Origin: Brachypodius melanocephalos
Taxonomy: Eukaryota > Chordata > Aves > Passeriformes > Pycnonotidae
DNA: 64,000 nucleotides
Assembly (NCBI GenBank): GCA_013398615.1
Contig: VZSR01000520.1
Span: forward strand, 18,569,849 to 18,633,848
Direction of reading: 5' to 3'
Made by a program: the position numbers and the translations under genes. The first letter of the stretch is position 1. Each line of letters starts with the position of its first letter. Of this stretch, positions 49,101 through 59,840 are shown piece by piece. The notes under the pieces are model-generated. The model was not told where the DNA came from, searched no databases, and saw only the letters and a list, made by a program, of their open reading frames with translations.

Positions 49101-51440
49101 AAATAAAATACATTAACAAATACAGAGGCTAAGAAGAAAATATAATGAAAAACACTGTTGTATTTAAAATATATGAAGTTTTCCACTTTTAAGGAAAGTT
49201 TTTTTATGTCTATCACTCTAGGCTTCACTGCAACCAATGAAACACATTAAATCTGCATTTAAAGTAAACGTCCCATTAAATACTTTCAATAGTAAAGGGA
49301 AATGTTCAAAAAAGTAAAGGAAAAGCTTTCACTAATCTCTCACATACAATGCTGTCTTTAACTATATAATTTTCCCATTTCTGGCAGAGTTTTTCAGAAA
49401 GTATTTCTTAGAGGACTGTAAGAAGGTAATTTTCTCAGTAGTATTGTTGTTGGCCTCCTCAGTAAACAAGTTATATTTCTAAGAGTACATCATGACAATT
49501 CAGCACTTAAAAATATTTGCAAACCAAACTCTACTAGTCTAAAAAGTAATGCAAAGTGCATAAAGACACGGGATATTTTCTTTGTGAACACCAGTAATAA
49601 CATAGCAATAATAATTATATACCATTTCCCTATTTGTTAGTTAAATTGTTTAATCTCTCTTCCCCTGTCTTGTTCTACCTCTCTCCTTCACCTTTCCAAA
49701 TGAAATTTTGGGCTAAAAAAATTATGCTTGTCATTCAGGGTTTCAATTGAAAATGAAATTTCAAACTTCGGAATATGGTTTCAACCATATAAATGTGGTA
49801 CTGTAAAGGTGGTACATAAATGTGTAGAGTACCATTAAAACAAGTGTTGAAGTTAAGTGTAGTACTCTGTATCTGTTTAGTTATATTTACTCAAACTTTG
49901 GAGTAGCTAAGAGTACCTTCTATACTGAATGAACTTTACCAAATCACACGCAACCAGATATTGAAATCAAGAAAAACCGAAAGTTATTTTTTCTGTGCAG
50001 TTTCATTTGACTTTTTCTCATTTTTGTACCATACCGAAAACAACAGATTGGACTGCAGAAGGTTGTGATTGTGTTTTACGTCTGTTCTATCCCAACATGC
50101 CATGAAGGCTACGGGGCTGCAGCCTATTTTTGATTCAGGTCAGTAAACAAGGAGAAGAATCAGGCCTATGGAATCCTGCAAGGATTGCAGAGATATATGG
50201 TTTCCTGGCATTGATCACAACTGTTGGATAATGGCTCCCCTCAGAGGTGGTATAGGAACCATGCGCCAGTCCAGAAGGTCTCCTTGCTACTCATTGTCAG
50301 GAGGAAAGAGATTGTGCATTATATGTGAGTTTTTGCAAACCTGCATTGCAAACTCCATCCTACAATGTGATAGTTTGCCATTTTGGTTATTTTCTTTTGT
50401 GGGAAATGATTAGAGCTAAGGAATACAATATGTTACAATTAATGATGGAAGTATCCATAAGAAATTAAAAATGAAAATGTGGTATCAAGGATTAAGATTC
50501 ATTTTGCAAAATCCAGTTGATTTTTGGGTTGCAGTAGGAGCACGCAAAAGAGAATCTTACCCGACTATTTTCTAATATTTTAGCTTTGCAAACCTAAAAT
50601 GAAGGCAAAATAATTAATAAAATATTTCTATTGATTTTGCAAGCTAGAGATGTGAATGTTTGTCCAAACAGATGTTTAAAGTGACTCTGTGCCAGGCTCA
50701 GTTGTGTTTTTGAGAATGCTCTTTCTCAGTAGTATCTCTCAGAGTGTCCCATAGTGTCCTTTTAAACTCACAAGCAAATTTTCTTGCCTCAAAGCTGTTA
50801 ATTTAGGATAAAACATCACCATGAACTCTGTCCTGTACTTCTTTGAGGGATTCTATTAAGAAACATGAAGATGACACCTTCCAATATTATTTCCTGCTAC
50901 TTTTCTGAGTTGCATAAAAATGTCATTAACCTGACTTTTTTAAAAAGTATCCTAAAAGATTTCTAAAACTTACTGACAATTTGACCATCAGATCATTGTA
51001 GAATGTATTAACTTGACTTGTTTATTAAACAAGATAATAGAATAAAAGGCTAATTTAATATGTTGAACATATTTTTTGAGGTCTACTCATTTTTCAGATT
51101 TCTCCAATTTGAGAAATGGAGAATATCAAATGAAACTAGCATGTGGCAGATTCAAAAATAGCCAAGAGTAAGCAGTTCTTCACAACTGAGAGGAAAAAAC
51201 TCCAAGTCAGAACTTTCTGAGGTGATCACCACCACCACTGGAAAAGTCTGGAAACTATAACTCGTGTAAGAACTAGGAAAGCATCATCCCACTGCTCAGT
51301 AGCAAATAAAATTATAGGAATTATTAGGTAAAGAAAAATGATGGGAAAAAAAAAAAGAACAGAGCTTTTCCCCAGTATAGACCCATGCTATATGGTGAAT
51401 CCTATGTGCAGGTGAGTCCCTTGTCTCCAAAATGGATACA
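46186..51440. other. Unassigned AT-rich spacer
   Basis: About 5.3 kb without a recognisable gene, RNA or interspersed repeat. A-runs lie at 48854-48866 and near 51344. All frames are under 95 codons and without family resemblance. Confidence 0.45.
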
Positions 51441-51810
51441 GTGCAGTGGGAGAGGTACAGAGAAGGGCAGCAGAACCAACAGCATGTTCAGCAGCTGCCA
51501 TACATGGAGCAGTCAAGTACCTGGGTCTCTTGGGCCTGGAAAGGACTTAGCTGGACAAAAGTATGACAAAGCTTTATAAAAGCATGAGTAGGAAAAGAAA
51601 AGAAAAAAAAAAAAAGTGGATGGAGACTGTTTGGTCATCACGTCTCCAAATATAGGAAGTATAGACCATTAATGAAACCTAATGAATGGCAAATCTAAAG
51701 CAAGCATTGGTAGATATATCTTGTCTGAATACATCACCAAGGTGTGGAACTACCTGCCTACTGTCTAAGTCAGTAAAATCTTTAGTGACAAAGTGCAGGA
51801 GAGTATCTCA
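51441..51810 (+). mobile_element. Ancient CR1 (CR1-L-like) 3' portion
   Basis: 'GGGAGAGGTACAGAGAAGGGCAGCAGAA' at 51448 begins a series that parallels the end of old amniote CR1 ORF2. 'CAGCTGCCATACATGGAGCAG' corresponds to the '...LPYEER' part. 'CTGGGTCTCTTGGGCCTGGAAAGGA' corresponds to 'LGLFSLEKR', and 'ACAAAGCTTTATAAAAGCATGAGTAGG' to '-YKIMNG'. Finally 'GTGTGGAACTACCTGCC' (51743) corresponds to '-LWNSLP'. Substitutions and indels are numerous, and an A-rich tract interrupts it at about 51595-51615. This looks much older than the other CR1 copies here. Confidence 0.65.
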
Positions 51811-52194
51811 TTTTAAAAGTTCATTATTCTGTGGATAAAAGTCCAAGTACATTGTTGATCTCTAAAAGAATTTCAGATTTAAACATAATCCTTAACAGAA
51901 AAAAACAGGAAGGTATTTTATAGTCTCTTAGAGATTATGAAATGGCAAACATCACCCAGAACACAGAAAACCAAGATTAAGAGTAATTTCTTTTCTATTT
52001 GTCTTTGCATTGGTAGTTCTGAAACACTTTTGGACACACACATTTTTTCTCACACTGTTATAAACTTAGTCAGTAGTATTCTGCATTTTTTAAAAAATGG
52101 ATGAACAAGAAAAAAAATTACTGCAACACTCTGGTTTTCAAAGCTTTGATCCATCCATCTCTTCCACTGAAAGGTAAACCTGTCACTATAGTTG
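51811..52194. other. Unassigned AT-rich spacer
   Basis: Nothing recognised. Confidence 0.4.
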
Positions 52195-52552
52195 TGTCCT
52201 GGTTCTGGCCAGGACAGGGTTGATTTCTTGCAGTAGCCAGGAAAGGTATGGCCAGGACCTGGAGGTTATGCTATACCACCACTTCACATCATTTTCCAGG
52301 AATAAGGAAGGGCTTGCTTCTCAGTCAGGATGTTGCGGTCTGCTGTCATTGGTATTGTTGTTACCATTCGTTTTCTTATCTCATTGTCATTTCCAGTAAA
52401 TTGGTTTTTATCTCAACCTCTGCTCTTTACCTTTTGTGCCTCCAATTCTCCTCTCCAGCCATTGCCAGGGGGAGGGAGAGAGGGAAGTGAGTGTGACATG
52501 TGCAGTTTCAGTGGAACACTAAATTGGAGAGTACGATTCCTAAACCATGATA
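52195..52552 (+). mobile_element. ERVL-type solo LTR, songbird style
   Basis: It begins 'TGTCCTGGTTCTGGCCAGGA', the usual start of avian ERVL LTRs. It continues with 'GTATGGCCAGGACCTGGAGG', 'GGTTATGCTATACCACC', 'CACATCATTTTCCAGGAATA' and 'GGAAGGGCTTGCTTCTCAG'. The 3' half holds 'TCATTGTCATTTCCAGTAAATTGG', 'TTTTTATCTCAACCTCTGC', 'TTTTGTGCCTCCAATTCTCC' and a 'GGGGGAGGGAGAGAGGGAAGTGAGTG' stretch. It ends 'CTAAACCATGATA' at 52552, where the usual terminus is CA. I found no exact target-site duplication (flanks ATAGTTG and TCTTGTC). No internal region or partner LTR is present, so it is a solo LTR. Open frames of about 80 codons across it are artefacts. Confidence 0.85.
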
Positions 52553-53660
52553 TCTTGTCAGGTAACAGTGGATGACAAGGAAAGAGCAAGTCTTATTCAG
52601 TAGGTGGGTCTGAACATAAACCAATAAAGAAGATGTGCACAGTCATAGCTAAAAAAGAACAAATAAAATTTCTGTTTTATCCCAAACACTCAGGAAAGAG
52701 GTTTTTTTCCAAACGTAAGTAATAACATGTGTAAGTAATAAGATTTGTGCATCTTCTGTCATCTGAATAATACACTAATTAATTTTCTGGCCACAGAAGC
52801 TGAAATAACCCATTATTAATTAATGCACTACAAATTGTAAGAGCCAAACACAATACAAGAGGACAACATTTCACATTTCTTCATACACCCTTGTTGAACA
52901 CAATTTGAAATTGAAAGATGGAACAAATGAAGAGGCTGTTCTCTTTAATAATGTATGTTATGCTAATTAAAAATAAGATCTGAGATGCCAGATGTAGGAT
53001 TCTTTGTGTGCTTTTCACAAAGAAAACAAAACTTGTTTTTGTAGGCCAGTGAATTTCTCTAGTTAAAAAAGCTAACACCCAAATCTCAATATAATCTTGG
53101 GACAGATACATAACTGAGAATATTACTGCTAGAACATGTGTAACAACTGCTAAATTGTTTGAGTGTTCTAAATGTCAGGATATTGACCACAGGATTATCT
53201 CAGATAATCAACATATAACTGTGGAGTCTGTATTCAAGAACAATGGGTAGTAATTCCTGAAAATCGGTATCCTTTACTGTATTTCAAACAATGGGCTATT
53301 AAGCCAGAGCTCTGAAAATCACCTGTGCTTTCAAAAGCCTGTGTTTTGAGTAGGTAAAAAATTCACAGAAGTTCCCAATACAACAATGCATCTCAATGAT
53401 AGATCAATAAAATCTCACTCTCCAGGAGTGAAATATTGCTCACATGAGTGAATGAATTAGTGCCATAGGATCTTCTGTCATTTAGAGACCTATTCAGTAC
53501 AAAGAGAATTAAGACCCTTATCCAGCAAATATTTTGACAGCATCATTTTCTCATCACTTTCTGTCACCTCTCAGTACATGACTAGTTTAACCTCTATACT
53601 TATATAATTAGAACACAGAACATGTATGAGAAAAAAAAAGTCTACCTGAGCAATTTTGCA
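52553..53660. other. Unassigned AT-rich spacer with a TAATTA pair
   Basis: No gene recognised. Two TAATTA-containing words (52775-52785 and 52812-52827) lie 30 bases apart; see findings. Confidence 0.4.
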
Positions 53661-53716
53661 GTATAGTATAGTATAGTACATTACATTACATTACATTACA
53701 TTACATTATTATTATA
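53661..53716 (+). repeat. Compound pentanucleotide microsatellite
   Basis: About three and a half GTATA units are followed without a gap by six perfect CATTA units (53679-53708) and a short ATT tail. Two different five-base motifs of the same period suggest that one arose from the other by mutation and slippage. Confidence 0.95.
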
Positions 53717-54016
53717 TTCCCACAGCTAAAAAGCCAGTACATACTAGGGAGCAAGGGGGGAACCTGGAATGCAAATGAAGGCCATACTCTTTCAAAAGCA
53801 TCTCCATGTTGTTGGCTGCTCCAAAGACATCTCACTACCTGTAAGCATGGAGGTCACATGCAGTGCTGGCCACACCATATATACAGCTTTGTGTAAGCAG
53901 TTCCAAAGCAAACCTCAGAGATGTTCTGTCTCATCAGGGGACAATCCTTCTCACTGCTACCAGTATGTTACAGCTGACACTTCTTCTTAATAACATGTAG
54001 AAGCAGTGCATATGTA
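53717..54016. other. Unassigned spacer
   Basis: Nothing recognised. Confidence 0.4.
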
Positions 54017-54052
54017 CATACACACACACACACACATACACACATATATATA
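54017..54052 (+). repeat. (CA)n/(TA)n microsatellite
   Basis: About nine CA units, a TA interruption, more CA units and a TATATATA tail. Confidence 0.95.
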
Positions 54053-55384
54053 CTTTATATGTGATGTGAGGTGCCATTTCTTCCCAAAAGTCAAGGGATG
54101 GAGAAATCCAGTACTGCTTCTTCTCTCCACTAAATGTTCTCAAATGGCTGTTGTCAAATATGGCTATTACTGGCTTGAGAAGTAATGGCTTCATGTAGCA
54201 CATTATAAAAATAGAAATTAGTCAGTTTTCCAATTCAGCTGGCAGTTTTTGTTTTTAATTTTTTTATTACTGCAGACATCATCGTCCAGCCATCTGCTAA
54301 AGATGAGACAGACAATAACCGAGAAGAACTGGAATGAATTTTGCTGTATCTGCAGCTGGGCATTTCATTACTGTATTCTGATGGGGAATTGATGGGGGAG
54401 GTATTTTGTTCTTTTTTAAGAGGCAATCAAAATGTGATGCAGAGGAACACTTAAGTGTGAAAAAGATACTGTTTTTTACAGGAAGACTGGAAGACACATA
54501 TTGACCTTTGTTTATCACTCTCCCATCACTGTTGTGAGAGAAGCAGCGAGTCTGTCTCAGCAAGTTCCTCTTTCTGTCATTCCTGAGGCTCTTCTGATAA
54601 CTGAATTATCAAGATTTTTTTGCAAAACTTAGAGTGACATTAGGCTAATCCATCCTAGATACCACAGCTCTCTTGTATCTTAGTCTAGCTTCTCGTGCTT
54701 CCTTTCCTTCTCCTCTAGAGTTACCCTCCAAAGGAAAAACATGACCATCCTCCACTGCAGAAACTGGCAGTCAGCAGGCTCTTCCTTCCTTAAATCCAAA
54801 ATTACTCCAGAATAGATATTTAGGATGAGTAGCTTTGGCCAGCTACTTTGGCCGTATTGTTTATCAAGAGGGCAGAGCACTCACGCTGAGGTAAGTGTGC
54901 TTTACCATGTATCAAAAATCTCTAGGAAAACACCTTTTTTAAAAAAAAGTTTGGCAAAATTAAAATAAAACAGTGCCTATTAGGGTTAATATTAAGTCAA
55001 ATGTGGTGGATGGGCTGTGCCTTGAAAGCGCAGCAGCAGCTTTCTGCACATAAAAGTTGACAGTGAAACCTTGAAGTCCCATGGCAGCTTTTATATTAGA
55101 AGTTTCTGGGGTTTGGTGGTCTTTAGCCAAAATTGTTCCTACACAGTTATCCTGTTGATCTATATCCTTTCATTACAAACACAGTTCCTTCTGTTTGTTC
55201 TTTCTATGGGATTGTTAAATAACTGGAAAAACTCACTGGATTAAATGGTGCTTACAAACACAGAATTTGCCACTTGTGTAGAATTAACAAGAAATGCAAG
55301 AATTACCTGTATCAACTTCAACAAATCTCAGCATGAAAACATTGTAGAATAAAAGAATGGGGAAAACACAGCTAGAAGCAGGAC
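54053..55384. other. Unassigned spacer
   Basis: No gene or interspersed repeat recognised. Confidence 0.4.
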
Positions 55385-55465
55385 ATAAATGAGCCCTGAT
55401 TCACTGCCCATTGATGTCAGTGGAAAGACTTGCACTGACTTCACCAGATGAGGCCTGTTGTGAAG
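55385..55465. repeat. Old amniote interspersed repeat fragment
   Basis: 'GAGCCCTGATTCACTGCCCATTGATGTCAGTGGAAAGACTTGCACTGACTTCACCAGATGAGGCC' resembles a repeat scattered through bird, turtle and crocodile genomes, with the pattern GGGCCTGATTC...CCCATTGAAGTCAATGGAAAGACTCCCATTGACTTCA...GGATCAGGCCC. It has a near-palindromic layout: CATTGATGTCAGTGG and CACTGACTTCA mirror each other imperfectly. I do not name the family. Confidence 0.5.
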
Positions 55466-55997
55466 GTCTGAAAAATGCTAACGATATCTTTATGCAGGAT
55501 ATTTTCAAAACAAAATGTGGATGCCTTTTTAATATTTTTTTGGGTTTTTTTCAATCAATAGGTTTTATAATATGTCATTGCTTCACAGAATATCTGTGTC
55601 CATAAGAAATCGTAGCAAGGAAAAGCAGACCACGGAAAATCTTTTTAGTTAGCCTTCAATTAGTCAGAAACTTATCTATGTCAAGAAAGAATATAACAGA
55701 GGAAAATAACGCAGTAACATATTACAGCTGTTCATTTTGGAAAGCACAAATAAAATAATTTAATATAATTGTTGCCTTCTTACATTTTTACTTTCTCCCT
55801 TGTACCATATTTCTCTTTGAGAAATCTCTCAGCACAGTTAAATTGGAACTCCATACAGGAATTCTTGCTCCTTTTTATTATTTTACCATATGAGAGTTCA
55901 GGCATGTTGTCAGGTCATTTGACCTCCTTAAGTGCATTGGCAGAACTCTGATATTCATGGCCAAGAATTTTTCCTTGTTTCCTTTTCTAAAAGCTGT
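55466..55997. other. Unassigned AT-rich spacer
   Basis: Nothing recognised. Confidence 0.4.
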
Positions 55998-56045
55998 TTA
56001 AATGATAATTAGCATTAATTATGGAAAGTGCATCCTTAATTAACT
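55998..56045. promoter_or_regulatory. Cluster of TAATTA homeodomain-type sites (putative)
   Basis: Three homeodomain-type words occur in about 45 bases: GATAATTAGC (56004-56013), ATTAATTATG (56014-56023) and TTAATTAA (56036-56043). They are preceded by TTTAAATG. Such spacing is common in conserved enhancers of vertebrate gene deserts, but AT-rich DNA also yields it by chance. The label is inference only. Confidence 0.25.
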
Positions 56046-57339
56046 GAGGAAAGACTTATTTTTTCCCCAGGGAAATCTTACATTTCAGCTGATGAATTCA
56101 ATGATGAGAGAGATGGAAGCTGACTTTCAAGTTGTTATTTTGTCTTATTTACAAAAGGAATGGGAATGATGGAGCAAGAGGTGATTGATACACAAAGAAA
56201 AGATCAGATGCATTTGCAATTTGAGTCCAAAATAACCCAAGTTAGTAGGAAAAGCTATGAGAGTAAGATTTAAAAGAAGACTTTTATGGTGAAAAGCGAT
56301 ATATGGGATCTTGATTTAGACATTACTCTGCCTACTGTAGTGACTTAAAAAAACCCAAACCAAAATTAATGGGGATGACTGTTCCAAACTGAAGTGCATA
56401 TAAACAGACCTGACAGTGTTCATTTTCTGTAATATCTATTCACACCAGAGGAAGGTTGTATCAAATTGGTGCATATAAATCCAAAGAGAGGTGCCCTTTT
56501 ATTACAGGAAATGTGCTTCCAGGAACAACAGGATGTTATTAAATGTAAATTAGTATCAATTGAGTCTTCAAGCTTATATACCTTTTTGAACAACATTTAA
56601 AAAAATACCTTAGTGACAGAAATCAAGAACAGAGCACATACTAAAAATACAAAATGAAAGCATTTTTACAAATCCTATCAAGAGCAAATACATATTTGAA
56701 GTCAGGTTTAGATAAAATATTTACAACCACTGAAGCAGTCAACCTTTTTTAATTTGGCTGTAAGCTCAAGATTTCTGAGCTTAATTTTTTTTCTCACAGT
56801 TATGACATATTTTTCCCCCTTGGAAACTCTGTGTACATTTTCAAAAGTTCTTATGCTATTTAGGTGGTTTTCAGCATCTTGAGTTCTGCATTTATTGTAG
56901 AAATCTTAGCAAGTTGAATGTGGAAAAGTATTCAATTTGCACATTCTGGTGCTCCATTAGAATTGCCTACCTCAATGCACCAGTCTGACAAGCACTTAAA
57001 TCTGTTCTGAATTTCTTTCTCAGCCATAATCTTGTCAATTTCAGCAAGGCATTCGCATGCTTTAAGTCAAGAAATTGTTTTAAAATATTGATGAAACAGA
57101 GCTGGAAAGTTGCTTTACCCATTCAAAGTACCAGAGCAATTCAAGTTTTCTTCCCCTTTAACTGTAAGTTCTGTACACTTTGCAGCCCTTGAGAGCTGCT
57201 GTTCTTAAACAATTGCTCCAACCTTCCGGAATGCACCGTGTACAGACAGCATCCACCAACACTCCTCAAAGTGCCTTAACACTTCAGAAGAATAGCAGTT
57301 TTCCAAATCCAGTATATATTCCACATCCAACTTAAGAAA
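56046..57339. other. Unassigned AT-rich spacer
   Basis: Nothing recognised. Confidence 0.4.
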
Positions 57340-57760
57340 ATAAATAAATTATTGAAAGATTCTTCACATAACTTATTGGAATGCATGAATTTGAAGTCAA
57401 ACCAGGAGTTTAGAATAGATACACAATTTTATTAGTAATGCAAGCAAATTAACCAGGTTGGAGTACAAGCTGGGGAACTCGGGAGGAGAACATCTGCCCA
57501 ACTCAGGTGGGAACACTACTCTGTTCCAGAGGTTAATATATTTCAAGACAATCTCAGGAATGACCAGCTTACTCCACAGAAGTGACTTTACATCTTCATA
57601 TCCAGATCAGATCTCACGTCTTAGGCAAGGTTTTCCTTTTATACCCCTCAATACTTCACCTCTTCAGTTACTGTCAGTGAACTACCACAAGTTTTGTTCA
57701 CTTCTTGAGACTATGGATCTTATTTAAGTAACATCAACTTCACCAGAAGTTAAATCTAGA
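57340..57760 (-). mobile_element. Probable LTR of an unassigned ERV, reverse strand
   Basis: On the reverse strand the order of signals is that of a retroviral LTR. A GGGGTATAAAAGG TATA box (plus-strand 57634-57645) is followed about 200 bases later by an AATAAAA poly(A) signal (plus-strand 57427-57433). The sequence between is moderately GC-rich (CCCGAGTTCCCCAGC and similar), unlike the AT-rich flanks. I cannot fix TG...CA ends or a target-site duplication, and there is no recognisable internal region, so the limits are approximate and it would be a solo or partial LTR. The 89-codon plus-strand frame (57458-57727) runs antisense to it and is probably an artefact. A non-retroviral promoter/terminator pair by chance is the alternative. 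Confidence 0.4.
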
Positions 57761-59590
57761 CCAGGAAAATGTTTAAAACCATTAAAAGGAAATATAGTCA
57801 CATTGCTGAGCATGAACCCAAGTACAGATCTTGCATACTTAGATTCTGAGAAACAAACAGTCTCCAACTCCTCTAAGACTCACAGTGCCACAGTTCTGTT
57901 CCCCATAGATCCAAATACTACTTTTGTTGCTGTTATTTTAATTCATTTCCAGTTGTAGAACTTTCAGTAGCAACTTTTTAAGTTGCTAGTATAGATACAT
58001 ATGTAATATCACATATATATCAGAGACTGCAAAAATTCATCTCTACAGTTTAATTTTTTAAAAATGTAGTTGAAGAACATCTATGACAATAATCCTTTCA
58101 CGTGCAAGGTGTCCTGTTATACATGGCTGACTGGGACTAAAATTCTCAATATATGTCCTTCTACTACACTGAAATTCATGCTAGATAAATGATACACAAT
58201 CAAAAGGTTAAGTGAGGAGATGTGTCATAATGTGGTATCTGAAGTATCTTTTACATTTACTAAAAAAGTTGTTTAGATATCTATTGTTACTTAGATATTT
58301 ATTTATTAAATTCATGTCCTCTAGGAATTAGTTCATAGTCTAGATCCTCTCTAGGAATTCTTTCAGAGAGTTGGTAATTTTCTTTCTGGTTATTCAAATA
58401 TGGCTTTGTCTAATGCCCTAGCATAGTTTGCTCAAGCAAGAATTACACAGTGTCATTGGGAAATATGGGGAGGAATCAACCCTGTTTTCCAAAACAATAT
58501 GCTAAACCGCTTTTTTTAAATTAGTTTTTTTTAATTACACATAGCAATTGTTTGTGCTCTGATAGAACATGTACATTTGAAGTGAGACTCTCAGACACAG
58601 AGGAATAAGAGCATGCAGTGAGACTTTGCACAGATCAAATCATCCGTGTCTCCTATGACACAGACACATATGAGTACACAGGCAAGTGGCCCTTTGGAAT
58701 TCAAGAGAAAATAGAAAACAATTTTAAAATCTAAGGAGGAAACCATAAGTTTAGTAGAGAGGTTAAATTAGACATAATCTTGCAATATGTGTACCATAAG
58801 GGTTGGAAGAGGAACAAACTTCATAATGAGTATGTATCAGCATACAAAAGCATCTGCACAACAGATGCATCTTTAATCCCTTTCTCTGACTGGATAGAAA
58901 TAGAGGTACCCCCTGTTCTCCTTTTGACCTTATTATACCACATTACTAGTAATATTTGTAAGAATTATACCTATTGAAAAAAATAATAGTTCCACATTGA
59001 GTAACAACAATTACAACAGTTGGTGGTGGTTGAAATGACAAATATCCACGGATACAAAGGGCATGCACAAACACTGCCAGGGATGGGAAGCCGGGTACAG
59101 AAAACTTGAGTATTTGCCAGAAACAATGAGTGAGGTATTCCACAAGGAAGAAATGGGCCCCAATTTACTACATGTGGCACTTGGATCATTTCATCTGGCT
59201 TTTCACTAAGGATAAGAACTGGCATGTTTCACTGGAAAGAGCTGAAGGACATCCAGGCACTGAGAGATAAAGCAGGAGGTTTACAGCTACTCCTGTACCA
59301 AAATGATAGGCAACAATCCAGAAGCTCTCTAGGCTGGAATCACAAGCCTTGACGAAGGAAGATAAGGCCTGGGAAAAGGAAGTAGATTAAAAATATAAGC
59401 ATTCTGAAGAACTGTTTCTCTATTTCTTCTATGGCGAGCTAATATTTCCTGATCAAACTGCCATTCTTCAATTTAGTGAAGACAGAGAGGGACTGCATAT
59501 GCTAGTCACCCTAGAAAGTCTGAACACAAAGAGATAAATCTTTAAAAGTGACAAAGGAAATCACACAATGCTGTATCATGCAAAATCACT
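57761..59590. other. Unassigned AT-rich spacer
   Basis: No gene or repeat recognised. An imperfect CCTCTAGGAATT / TCTCTAGGAATT duplication lies near 58319 and 58349. Confidence 0.4.
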
Positions 59591-59654
59591 CTAAACATTC
59601 AAGAGTCCTGCATTTCTAAACATTCAAGAGTCCCTCTCCTTTGAAAGGACTCTT
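59591..59654. repeat. 18-bp direct repeat followed by an 8-bp stem
   Basis: CTAAACATTCAAGAGTCC occurs at 59591-59608 and again at 59616-59633, perfectly conserved. The second copy ends in AAGAGTCC (59626-59633), which is mirrored by GGACTCTT at 59647-59654 across a 13-base loop, giving a small hairpin. Confidence 0.8.
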
Positions 59655-59810
59655 CAAAAGACAAGCTGAAGACAGAGTCCTTGGCACAGCTCCCAGAATA
59701 GCACATGTGCTCCCTCTGGTATGATTTAAGGTGTCTGAGTCCTATTCATGGAAAACAGTTTTTCACTGAACCCAAATCTTCAATTATTGCAAATGCGCTC
59801 CTTACAGTTA
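59655..59810. other. Unassigned spacer
   Basis: Nothing recognised. Confidence 0.4.
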
Positions 59811-59840
59811 AATAAATAATAGTAATAATAATAATAAAAA
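59811..59840 (+). repeat. (AATA)n/(AAT)n simple repeat
   Basis: Short AATA units pass into about five AAT units and an A-run. Confidence 0.85.

Noticed and set aside
52248..52575. Two overlapping frames of about 80 codons
   Set aside because: Both lie in the solo LTR at 52195-52552.
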